Shown one piece after another: positions 1 to 6,585 of a stretch of 25,055 nucleotides of DNA. Both the position numbers and the translations under genes were made by a program. The notes beneath the pieces were generated by a model that was not told where the DNA came from, searched no databases, and saw only the letters and a list, made by a program, of their open reading frames with translations. Each line of letters opens with the position of its first letter. The first letter of the stretch is position 1. The stretch is from Rubrobacter sp. (GTDB lineage: Bacteria > Actinomycetota > Rubrobacteria > Rubrobacterales > Rubrobacteraceae). The DNA lies in NCBI GenBank assembly GCA_013695335.1, contig JACDAR010000069.1, forward strand, positions 1 to 25,055, read 5' to 3'.

Positions 1-2
1 AG

Positions 3-75
3 TGGAGCCGAGGGGATTCGAACCCCTGACCTCCGCCGTGCAAAGGCGGCGCTCTCCCAACTGAGCTACGGCCCC
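3..75 (-). tRNA. tRNA-Ala (anticodon UGC)
   Basis: The reverse complement folds as a standard 73-nt tRNA. The seven-base acceptor arm GGGGCCG pairs with CGGCTCC, the discriminator is A, and a T-arm with GGTTCGAATCC is present. The anticodon loop reads CTTTGCACG, giving UGC for alanine. The 3' CCA is not encoded, since the next bases are CT, so it must be added after transcription. A TAGAAT -10 box lies 16 bases upstream of the 5' end. Confidence 0.97.
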
Positions 76-90
76 GTTCAGCCACAGTGT

Positions 91-96
91 ATTCTA
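91..96 (-). promoter_or_regulatory. -10 box of the tRNA-Ala gene
   Basis: On the minus strand this is TAGAAT, five of six matches to TATAAT, ending 15 bases before the mature tRNA 5' end. That spacing suits a short 5' leader. I see no good TTGACA-like -35 at 16-18 bp, so the call rests on the -10 and its position. Confidence 0.45.
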
Positions 97-138
97 ACGC
101 GTCCCGTGATATCCGACGCGCCAGCCAGATTACGGTAG

Positions 139-975
139 TTACCCTGCGAGGAGTCTACGAATGAAACCCAGGTCGTGTGCCATCATCTCGCGGCTCGGGC
201 GCGTGGCGCTGAAATCTTCCACGACGAGCCAGCCATCGTAGCCAACGTTCTCTAGATCCTCTATGAACCCGGCGAAATCCACGATCCCATCCTCGAACGG
301 AGACCAGCGCGCTTTCCACACCCCGCCGCCTTCAGGTCTCTCGTACGCCGCATTCTTGAGATGAACGTGCGCGAGATGTGGTCCCAGCAACTCAAGGCCG
401 ATCCTGTAGTTCTCGAATCCCTCGTGAACCATGTTGCCTGGATCGAAGATCACGCCTATGCACTCTGGGTCGAAATCGGAGACGAGCCGGTGGGTAAGGG
501 ACGCGCTCGGACAGATGGTTCCGTGATGAATCTCGACCAGGGCTTTCACACCGTACTCCCGGGATAGCTCTTCGACCCCGGCGAGGTACTTCTGCGTTGC
601 CCCGAACAGATCGGCATAGGAAGTCTCGCCGTCCGGCCTCCCCACGCCAACCCTGATCCGGGGCGATCCAGCTTTCCAGGCGAACCTCATGGCATCCTCG
701 GTGGCATCGAGATCCCCGACCGACAGATAGGTTCCAAGGCCGACTATTTCGAGGCCCGCCTCAGCCGAGATCCGGCGCGCCCGCCCGGCTTCTTCGAGTT
801 TTGGTTCGAGGGTACAAAGGTTGTTGCCCCAGAATGACGGCTCTTCGTCACGCACGTCTTCCGGGACGTGTGTGACGCGCCACTCGATCCCTTCGTAACC
901 GGCTGCCGCCAGCGCCTCCACACCCTCTTCGGGTGTGAGATCCGGAATCCCAACCGTGAACAGACCAACCTTCAT
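139..975 (-). CDS. sugar phosphate isomerase/epimerase (xylose isomerase-like TIM barrel)
   Basis: The protein has 278 residues and belongs to the AP-endonuclease-2/xylose-isomerase-like TIM-barrel family. These cytosolic enzymes use a divalent metal to isomerise or epimerise sugars, or to dehydrate inososes. Likely metal ligands are Glu148 in ALVEIHHG, Asp178 in VIFDPGN, His205 in HVHLKN and Glu253 in VVED, the usual Glu-Asp-His-Glu order. The length matches single-domain members. The ATG is preceded by GAGGAG at good spacing. It is the last gene of a minus-strand sugar catabolic operon, after a decayed epimerase. Substrate cannot be told from sequence; the neighbouring mannonate-type SDR suggests a hexuronate or similar acid sugar (inference). 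Confidence 0.85.
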   Translation of the reverse strand: MKVGLFTVGIPDLTPEEGVEALAAAGYEGIEWRVTHVPEDVRDEEPSFWGNNLCTLEPKLEEAGRARRISAEAGLEIVGLGTYLSVGDLDATEDAMRFAWKAGSPRIRVGVGRPDGETSYADLFGATQKYLAGVEELSREYGVKALVEIHHGTICPSASLTHRLVSDFDPECIGVIFDPGNMVHEGFENYRIGLELLGPHLAHVHLKNAAYERPEGGGVWKARWSPFEDGIVDFAGFIEDLENVGYDGWLVVEDFSATRPSREMMAHDLGFIRRLLAG

Positions 976-1026
976 GCTGACTCCTCGATGTAAAAAGAAC
1001 CCGGCAACGTCGAAATCGCGACGGCC

Positions 1027-1311
1027 TCAGACGTTGTCGCGCCACGAGTGTTTTGGGGAATATCCGAGCATCCTGCGCGCCTTCTCTATCGAGAGCAGGG
1101 TTTCGCGTCCCTCGACCTCTCGCAAGGATACATTGGGGTAGACCTCGGAAATGAGATCCCGGCTCTCCCTCTCCATGACCGTGTCCGCTGCAGCGACTAT
1201 GAAGGCTTCGGCCCCTTTGATGTCTGCCTCCAGCGCGAGGCGGCACGCCTGCGCCCCGTCTCGGGCGTCCACGTAACCCCACAGGTTCCACTATGCTCAT
1301 CCAGGTTCCTT
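1027..1311 (-). pseudogene. NAD-dependent epimerase/dehydratase remnant with the central part deleted
   Basis: The minus strand keeps about 87 codons of an extended-SDR sugar epimerase C-terminus. It starts with NLWGYVDARDGAQACRLAL, has a GAEAFIVAA segment, and ends in LGYSPKHSWRDNV, all typical of the family end. In frame, homology begins right after a TAG at 1291-1293, and the Rossmann fold and catalytic YxxxK are absent. Just upstream, AAGGAA at 1306-1311 followed by ATG at 1298-1300 looks like the original ribosome site and start codon, now out of frame with the rest. The simplest reading is an internal deletion of roughly 200 or more codons joining the first few codons to the tail. A short product from GTG at 1272 (81 aa) would lack the active site. 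Confidence 0.75.
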
Positions 1312-1312
1312 T

Positions 1313-2137
1313 CTATACCCCGCCGAAGGCGCTGAAGCCGCCATCCACGGGGACTATGATGCCATTCACGAACTTCGCTGCGGGAGAGCACAGCCAGATC
1401 ACGGTCCCGACCAACTCATCCGGCTCGCCGAAACGCCTCGCGGGCGTGTGATCTATGACCTTCTGCCCCCGCTCTGTGTACCCACCGGCCTCGGTAACGA
1501 GCATCGCCCGGTTCTGCTCACCGAGAAAGAAGCCGGGCGAGACGGCGTTGACCCGCAGCCCCGCGCCATATTTGCCTGAAAGCTCGACCGCCAGCCAGCG
1601 GGTGAGGTTTTCGACAGCCGCTTTGGCTGCGGAGTACCCGGCGACCCTCGTTAGCGGCTTCTGGGCCGCCATCGAGGAGATGTTGACTATGGAACCCTCC
1701 CCGGCCCGCGCCATCGCCTGGCCAAAAACCTGGCAGGGAAGCACGGTTCCTATCAGGTTCAGATCAACGACCTCCCGCATCGCCCCCGAAGGAACGTCGA
1801 ATACCTCTGCATCGTCGGCGACCGTGGCCGCTGGCACGTTGCCCCCGGCGGCGTTGACCAGGATGTCCACCCTGCCCCAGCGTTCCAGTACGGCGTCCCT
1901 TGCTGCTTCGAGCTGTTCGCGGTCGAGCACGTCGGCTATCAGGGCCATGGCCTCGCCATCGGCGTCCTCTATCTCTCGCACGACCTCCCTGGCGCGCTCC
2001 TCCTTGCGCCCAAGAATGCCGACCTTCACGCCCGCCCCGGCCAGACCGCGGGCCATCGCCCCACCGAGCACGCCCGTCGCCCCGGTTACCACAGCGACCC
2101 GGCCCGAGAGGTCGAACAGACCGTCAACGCTCATCAT
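1313..2137 (-). CDS. SDR-family oxidoreductase, D-mannonate oxidoreductase-like
   Basis: This is a 274-residue classical short-chain dehydrogenase. It has the cofactor motif TGATGVLG at residues 18-25, NAAG after the fourth strand, the catalytic serine in NISSM and YSAAK with the catalytic Tyr and Lys. The C-terminal PVDGGFSAF is typical. The long insert after NAAGGN (about VPAATVADDAEVFDVP) and the overall look resemble SDR D-mannonate oxidoreductases (YjmF type), which interconvert fructuronate and mannonate with NAD(P)H; gluconate dehydrogenases are an alternative. The ATGATG start overlaps the stop of a short upstream fragment (ATGA), a sign of translational coupling. It lies in the minus-strand sugar operon. 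Confidence 0.85.
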   Translation of the reverse strand: MMSVDGLFDLSGRVAVVTGATGVLGGAMARGLAGAGVKVGILGRKEERAREVVREIEDADGEAMALIADVLDREQLEAARDAVLERWGRVDILVNAAGGNVPAATVADDAEVFDVPSGAMREVVDLNLIGTVLPCQVFGQAMARAGEGSIVNISSMAAQKPLTRVAGYSAAKAAVENLTRWLAVELSGKYGAGLRVNAVSPGFFLGEQNRAMLVTEAGGYTERGQKVIDHTPARRFGEPDELVGTVIWLCSPAAKFVNGIIVPVDGGFSAFGGV

Positions 2138-2240
2138 CGGGCGACCCCCACGCTTTTCTCGTCCGGCAGGTACGCTTTCTTTGCAAGCCCGTAGGCCAGT
2201 TCGTACACAATCTCCCTGGCGTACTCCTCAGCGCCATTCG
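2134..2240 (-). pseudogene. possible C-terminal fragment of an unidentified gene
   Basis: Between the upstream isomerase stop and the SDR start, a frame of about 31 codons reads like coding sequence. It includes YAREIVYELAYGLAKKAYL and ends in DEKSVGVAR, with its TGA lying inside the ATGATG start of the SDR. The four-base coupling overlap and the amphipathic helix suggest the end of a former operon gene whose body is gone. It overlaps the last codons of the upstream isomerase in another frame. I do not recognise the family. It could be chance, or a very short ORF starting at GTG (YELAYGL) with AGGGAG just before it. Confidence 0.3.
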
Positions 2241-3058
2241 ACCTCCTGCTTGCGTAGCAGTTCCTTGAACGCCCTTGAGGCTTTCTTGAAGAGATCCGGA
2301 CCACTGAAACCCGAGTATGTTCCGGCTTCGGCGAGGTGCGGCTCCAGCGAGAAGAAACCGTCGAAACCAGAGTCGCGCAACGCCGAGATGGTCTCACTCA
2401 GTTCGCCGTCCCCTTCGCCAGCAGGGACTACCTGTCCACAGCCCGCCATAGCGTCCTTGACGTGTACGTATTCGATGAACGGCCTGAGTTCTTCGTACCC
2501 TTCCGTGAAGGGGCGATCCACCCCGCATTGAACGAAGTTGGCCGCATCCCACGCGGCCCGGAGAGCCGGAGAATTTACCTGGGTCAGGATGTCCAGGCAG
2601 CGGCTCGGGGTGTCGCCGTAGATCTCCTTCTCGTTCTCGTGCAGGAGCGTGATCCCCGCGTCCTCGGCTTCTGACGCGAGGGCGCCCATCCGCTCCAGCA
2701 CCTCATCCCTGTAAATGTCGGGATCATCGTCCTCAGGCATGAAGAAAGAGAAAACGCGGACATACCTGGTTTCCATTACCTTCGCTGCTTGCAATGCCCG
2801 CCGGAACCGCTCCAGATGTGGGGCGAAGTCTTCGACTATTGGGACCTTCCCTATCGGGGAGCCTATGGACGAGACGCCGACACCACACTCCGATATCGCC
2901 GTCTTCACCTGCTTCAACTCGTCATCGGTGAGATCCAGAACATTTTTGTTCCATACGCTGCGAAGTTCGAGATGGCGGATTGACTCTTCCGAAAGCGTGT
3001 CCAACTGCTCGGTGAGATCCGGTGAGATTTCATCAGCGAAACCCGTCAGGGTCCACAT
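2228..3058 (-). CDS. sugar phosphate isomerase/epimerase (TIM barrel)
   Basis: The 276-residue protein is a second xylose-isomerase-like TIM barrel, only distantly similar to the one at 139-975. Probable metal ligands are Glu141 in LLHENEKE, Asp171 in AAWDAANF, His199 in YVHVKDA and Glu239 in FFSLEPHL. The N-terminus MWTLTGFADEIS is typical of IolE-like hydrolases, epimerases and dehydratases acting on keto-sugars. The start ATG has an AGGAGTGAT ribosome site (catalogued complement at 3062-3070). It lies between the Gfo/Idh oxidoreductase and the SDR, all on the minus strand, so a joint oxidation/isomerisation route for one sugar is likely. The exact substrate is unknown. Confidence 0.85.
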   Translation of the reverse strand: MWTLTGFADEISPDLTEQLDTLSEESIRHLELRSVWNKNVLDLTDDELKQVKTAISECGVGVSSIGSPIGKVPIVEDFAPHLERFRRALQAAKVMETRYVRVFSFFMPEDDDPDIYRDEVLERMGALASEAEDAGITLLHENEKEIYGDTPSRCLDILTQVNSPALRAAWDAANFVQCGVDRPFTEGYEELRPFIEYVHVKDAMAGCGQVVPAGEGDGELSETISALRDSGFDGFFSLEPHLAEAGTYSGFSGPDLFKKASRAFKELLRKQEVEWR

Positions 3059-3134
3059 GTATCACTCCTCCTTTTTTACTACGACCTTCTTTCGGGTCCA
3101 TCCCTTTACGAACCCACCTCTTCAGCAATCCCCC

Positions 3135-4226
3135 TCATTTCTCGATACGAACCGCCTTCCCTATACGGGCTGATTCGTAGATTCCGGCGATGATCGCCAG
3201 CGGCTTCCGTCCCTCTTCGATATTTATGGAAGGCTCGCGATCCTCCCTCACGGCCTCGATGAAGTCCTGGATCTGATCCCGATGCGACATGGACAGACTT
3301 CCCGGATCTGCGCCCGCGCCCGGCCCGGAACCTGCCACACCGTACCGCTCCATGACCTCTTCGGCCTGGTTATCTCCACCACCAGCGCCGTAGACGTCGC
3401 CTTCCTGCCCCTCCCCGGCGGCGTGGAAGTATTTGAGCTCGTCGTCGTCGATGATGGCGGAACCTCGATCCCCATGTACCGCTATCCTGGCGGTGAGACC
3501 GGGAAAAGCGGCGGTGGTGGCGACGATGGCACCGAGCGCCCCGCCCTCGAACTTCAAGACGGCCACGGCTGTGTCCTCGACCTCGATCCTCTCGTGGGCG
3601 AGCAGGCCCGTGTACGCCGTAACCTCGACAGCCGGTCCCATCAGCCATTGCAGGAGATCTATGCTGTGGATGGCCTGGTTTATGAGGACTCCCCCACCAT
3701 CCATCGCCCACGTACCACGCCATCCGCCCGAGTCGTAGTAGGACTGAGACCGCCACCACCGCACCTCGGCCGACCCGGACGTCAGGCGGCCGAAATCTCC
3801 ACTGGTCACTGCCTCGTGCACGGCCAGCGTCGCAGGGTCGAAGCGGTGCTGGCTTACTACCGCGACCTTTCCGCCCGTGGCCCGCTGAACGTCGCGCAGC
3901 CGGTCAACGGCCTCCAGCGTCACATCCACGGGCTTCTCGATCACCACATGTTTGCCAGCTTCCAGAACCGCCGCAGCATCGTCCGCGTGCATACCGCTCG
4001 GGGTGCAGACGCATACGGCTTCAAGGTCCGTTCTGGCGAGCATGTCCTCCAGGCTAGTGTGCCACGAGCATTCGTACTCTTCCGCCAGTTCTCGCGCCTG
4101 CTCGGGGACGACATCGGCAACGGCCACGACCTCAGCGTCGTCGAGGCCGGAGATGGCGCGCGCGTGGTGGGGTCCGATCACACCGCACCCCAGTATCCCG
4201 AACCGCATCTTTCCGTTCGTCGTCAT
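3135..4226 (-). CDS. Gfo/Idh/MocA family NAD(P)-dependent oxidoreductase
   Basis: The protein has 363 residues, the usual length. An N-terminal Rossmann fold shows GCGVIG at residues 13-18, and the family EKP motif is at 97-99 (HVVIEKPV). The C-terminal alpha/beta domain carries GGWRGTWAMDGGGVLINQAIHS, with the conserved His of the GG..N...H pattern near the substrate site. Such enzymes oxidise a hydroxyl of sugars, inositols or amino sugars using a tightly used NAD(P). It is the first gene of the minus-strand sugar operon. The start is ATG with GGGGGGAG about 9 bases upstream; a second ATG close by is out of frame. A 12-bp palindrome lies 22 bases in front of the start. Confidence 0.9.
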   Translation of the reverse strand: MTTNGKMRFGILGCGVIGPHHARAISGLDDAEVVAVADVVPEQARELAEEYECSWHTSLEDMLARTDLEAVCVCTPSGMHADDAAAVLEAGKHVVIEKPVDVTLEAVDRLRDVQRATGGKVAVVSQHRFDPATLAVHEAVTSGDFGRLTSGSAEVRWWRSQSYYDSGGWRGTWAMDGGGVLINQAIHSIDLLQWLMGPAVEVTAYTGLLAHERIEVEDTAVAVLKFEGGALGAIVATTAAFPGLTARIAVHGDRGSAIIDDDELKYFHAAGEGQEGDVYGAGGGDNQAEEVMERYGVAGSGPGAGADPGSLSMSHRDQIQDFIEAVREDREPSINIEEGRKPLAIIAGIYESARIGKAVRIEK

Positions 4227-4248
4227 ACTTCATCTCCCCCCTCGTTGT

Positions 4249-4260
4249 GTTCGTACGAAC
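4249..4260. promoter_or_regulatory. perfect 12-bp palindrome, candidate operator
   Basis: GTTCGTACGAAC is its own reverse complement. It lies 22 bp upstream of the Gfo/Idh/MocA start codon and just before the ribosome site, where a repressor would block transcription of the sugar operon. Its form suits a LacI- or GntR-type dimer, but no regulator gene is adjacent. Basis: the palindrome is seen directly; the function is inferred. Confidence 0.4.
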
Positions 4261-4519
4261 TCGCCATCGGGGCGCTCTCCCGGATAACGAGCGAGCCAAC
4301 CCGCTGACAGTACTCACCAGGGACATTACAAAGGCTACCTCAATCCGGTGCGTCGGACTCTGCCACGAGCTTTTCAGCACGCTCGGCGTGATATCGAAGA
4401 TGTTCGGCGAGTTGTTCGAAGCGCAGGCGAAGTACCCGCCCCAATTCCAGCGAAGCTGAGCCTGGACACTGCCGAACAGCAATTCGTCCAACTCGATGTT
4501 CCTGGATCGCTCCATTCGT
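4261..4519. other. intergenic region without a convincing gene
   Basis: This divergent gap separates the minus-strand sugar operon from the plus-strand lipoprotein gene. Short frames cross it on both strands, but none shows a recognisable domain, a good ribosome site and a clean end together. It presumably carries the promoter of the sugar operon, but I could not find a clear -35/-10 pair for it. Confidence 0.5.
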
Positions 4520-4549
4520 TTGACTGGAAACTCGACGCCTCTGTACAGT
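4520..4549 (+). promoter_or_regulatory. sigma70-type promoter of the TctC-like gene
   Basis: TTGACT at 4520-4525 and TACAGT at 4544-4549 are separated by 18 bp. Transcription would start near 4556, downstream of the upstream-most ATG at 4548. This supports the ATG at 4596 as the real translation start of the lipoprotein. Confidence 0.55.
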
Positions 4550-4595
4550 GATGGTTGGCGTGGGATCCAGGCTGTGGCGAACGTGGGACCAGATT

Positions 4596-5658
4596 ATGTG
4601 GTGGATGCAAAGAGGATTGCGGGCACTGCTTCTAGCCATGGCGCTGGGCCTGGCACTGACGGGGTGCTCCAGCGGGGAACAGGATGTGGCAGATAGTCAC
4701 GACGAAAACCAGAAAGACGGCAGGGAAACTTCGACTGCGGATCTCACCGTGGAGGACGAGCTGGGACATCAGGCTTACCAGAAGTCCACGCGTCTCGTGG
4801 CGCCAGCCCCCGAGAACACGTCGCTTGACCGCGTGTCCAGGGTGGTTGCGGGGTTGGGTGAGGACAGGCTCGGGGCTTATATTTTCGTGCAAAATCGCAC
4901 GGGAGATGGAGGGGATGTTGCGTGGCGCGACGTTGCTGGCGAAGACCCTGATGGTCACCAGCTCGCCTATGTCACGGAAGGGTTGCTCGCATCGGATGGT
5001 TCGGCTCGAGACGTTGGCCCCGACGACTTCGAGATGGTGGCGCGGACGGATGTCGGGTCGGCGGTGCTCGTGGTGAGGGGAGATCTGGAGGCTGAGAGTT
5101 TTCAGGAATACAGCATGGCAAACTTCGGGGAGTTCCTGGATGCTGCGAGGCAAGACCCGGGGCTGGTTGAGGTGGCGGACCCTGGGCCTGGAAGCGTCTA
5201 CCGCGCAGGAACTCTGGCCCTGGAGCGTGAGGCGGGGTGGATCTCTCGCCAAAATCGCCTGCCAAATCGCCGGTGGATGCCATCTATGATGGGGACGTCG
5301 AGGCCGCCCTGGCGCCGGTGGATCAAACCCTGACCGACGTACTGGCCGGAGAACTGCGCGCGATAGCCGTGCTTGACGACGAACGCTCGGAGGATCTTCC
5401 AGACGTTCCGACGGCGAAGGAGCTCAGCCACGACGTGGAAGTGCCTGTCTTCGGGGGCATCGCCGCGCCCGCCGGTACACCCCCGAGGTCGTGGAAGAAC
5501 TGGGCAGGGCTTTCCGGGCCGCCTCCGGCTCGCAAAGGTTCGCCCGAGCCCTGGTTGGAACGGGCCGAGAGCCCGCGCCGCTCGGCCCAGGAAGGTTCTC
5601 TCGCTACGTGGATGGACAATCTCGACGGCTATCCGAGACGGAATCCGGCAGTTCTTGA
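4596..5658 (+). pseudogene. TctC/Bug-family tricarboxylate substrate-binding lipoprotein, two frameshifts
   Basis: The N-terminus is a lipoprotein signal: Trp/Arg-containing start, hydrophobic ALLLAMALGLAL and lipobox LTGC with the cysteine codon at 4665. The rest resembles TctC-type binding proteins of tripartite tricarboxylate transporters, with LVAPAPENTSLDRV early and VLAGELRAIAVLDDERS and LPDVPTAKEL late. The reading frame changes twice. Near 5230, after EREAG, a G-run (4 G) is one base short. At 5480-5484 a C-run (5 C) is one base short, after AAPAGTPP. Restoring both gives one frame of about 355 codons ending at TGA 5656-5658, the family's usual size. The permease genes tctA/tctB are not nearby. 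It is either a young pseudogene or two homopolymer sequencing errors. Confidence 0.75.
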
Positions 5659-5729
5659 TGAGAAAAACTTCAGTGATCCTCATCCGGGGCCGCTGTTCCG
5701 TTTGATGCGCCTGATCCAGCCAGGGAGGT

Positions 5730-5735
5730 TACAAT
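5730..5735 (+). promoter_or_regulatory. -10 box before the FmdB-like gene
   Basis: TACAAT, five of six to consensus, lies 41 bp before the ATG at 5776, which leaves room for a leader with the GGGAGGT ribosome site. No good -35 is visible at standard spacing. Confidence 0.3.
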
Positions 5736-5775
5736 ACGCACCGTGGCCTGAACCCGGAGTGGGAGGTAGGAAGAT

Positions 5776-6024
5776 ATGGCCCTCTACGAATACAAGTGCG
5801 CCGACTGTGATGAGCGCTTCGACCTGATGCGTTCGATGGGCGCATCCGACGAGCCAGCGGAGTGCCCGGAGTGCGGCTCCGTGGAATCTCGGCGTTTGAT
5901 CTCCAGTTTCACATCCATAACCCCAGGCGCATCGGCGCTCTCCACCAACCCCATGATGGACGCCCGTATGGCGAGCGGCGGTGGTGGCGGCGGTTGCTGC
6001 GGCGGAGCTTGCGGCTGCGGCTGA
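5776..6024 (+). CDS. FmdB-family zinc ribbon protein
   Basis: This 82-residue protein begins MALYEYKCADC, the hallmark of the FmdB/CxxC zinc-ribbon family. A Zn knuckle is formed by Cys8-x2-Cys11 and a second CPEC pair about 20 residues on. The tail is a glycine/cysteine-rich stretch ending GGCCGGACGCG, common in these proteins. FmdB was named from a regulator in the formamidase/amidase region of Methylophilus; for most members the role is unknown, and DNA or RNA binding is only presumed. The ATG has a GGGAGGT site 10 bases upstream. The DUF309 gene follows directly, perhaps overlapping. Confidence 0.85.
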   Translation: MALYEYKCADCDERFDLMRSMGASDEPAECPECGSVESRRLISSFTSITPGASALSTNPMMDARMASGGGGGGCCGGACGCG

Positions 6025-6409
6025 ACCCGGCGTGGAAGGCCCCGAAAGTCTCCCTGAACTCGCCCTCAGGGGCATAGAGGAATTCAACAGGGGCGAGTTC
6101 TACGAATGCCACGAATACCTCGAAGAAGCCTGGATGCAGGAGCCAAGGAGGGTGCGCTTCCTGTACCAGGGAATTCTTCAGGTGGGCGTCGGCTTCTATC
6201 ACCTCGAGAACGGCAACTGGCGCGGCGCAACCGGCCTCCTCAGGGGCGGCGCCACACGCCTCAAAGAATTCGAACCCGAAACCCTCGGCGTGGACGTGGC
6301 GAAGCTCGTCCGCGAGAGTGAGCGCTGCCTGCAAGAACTGGAAACCCTCGGAAGAGGGCGCATCGGTGAGTTCGACACGTCGAAGATACCCAAAGTAGAG
6401 TGGGTTTAA
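5981..6409 (+). CDS. DUF309 domain protein
   Basis: The core from about residue 25 matches DUF309: LRGIEEFNRGEFYECHEYLEEAW with the HExxExxW signature, then FLYQGILQVGVGFYHLENGNWRGA. DUF309 proteins are small all-helical proteins of unknown function. The longest frame begins at GTG 5981, inside the FmdB-like gene, and its first residues are a low-complexity Ala run produced by the glycine-repeat DNA. The GTG at 6032, just after the FmdB stop, is the more likely start, giving about 125 residues, although no strong ribosome site is seen for it. Translational coupling with the zinc-ribbon gene is likely. Confidence 0.8.
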   Translation: MVAAVAAAELAAAAEPGVEGPESLPELALRGIEEFNRGEFYECHEYLEEAWMQEPRRVRFLYQGILQVGVGFYHLENGNWRGATGLLRGGATRLKEFEPETLGVDVAKLVRESERCLQELETLGRGRIGEFDTSKIPKVEWV

Positions 6410-6514
6410 GAACGGCGGGTATCCTCCCCAAGTTCACGGTTCTCCTCTCCCAACGTTTCAGTTCTTCGAAAGGCCAGGAAAACACCAGGCTTGCTTGAAT
6501 CTCAGCCCGGATGT

Positions 6515-6543
6515 TTGCGGGCGTCTGCGCGAGAGGGTAGCCT
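6515..6543 (+). promoter_or_regulatory. possible promoter of the amidohydrolase cassette
   Basis: TTGCGG at 6515-6520 and TAGCCT at 6538-6543 are 17 bp apart, about 43 bp before the GTG start. Each half matches the sigma70 consensus only in part (four of six and three of six), so this is tentative. Confidence 0.3.
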
Positions 6544-6585
6544 ACGTGACGGGGAGAAACTCATCAGGGGAGGGAATCCGGAACG

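Noticed and set aside
1455..2531. 358-residue plus-strand frame opposite the SDR and isomerase genes
   Set aside because: It is Ser/Thr/Arg/Pro-rich, has no domain, and mirrors two genes with full catalytic motifs on the other strand.
4548..4595. Upstream start of the TctC-like lipoprotein
   Set aside because: It would begin before the transcription start predicted from the promoter at 4520-4549, and it adds non-signal residues before the lipoprotein signal.
4340..4639. 99-residue minus-strand frame in the divergent gap
   Set aside because: It overlaps the lipoprotein promoter and signal region, has no ribosome site or recognisable domain, and only a short charged helix looks protein-like.
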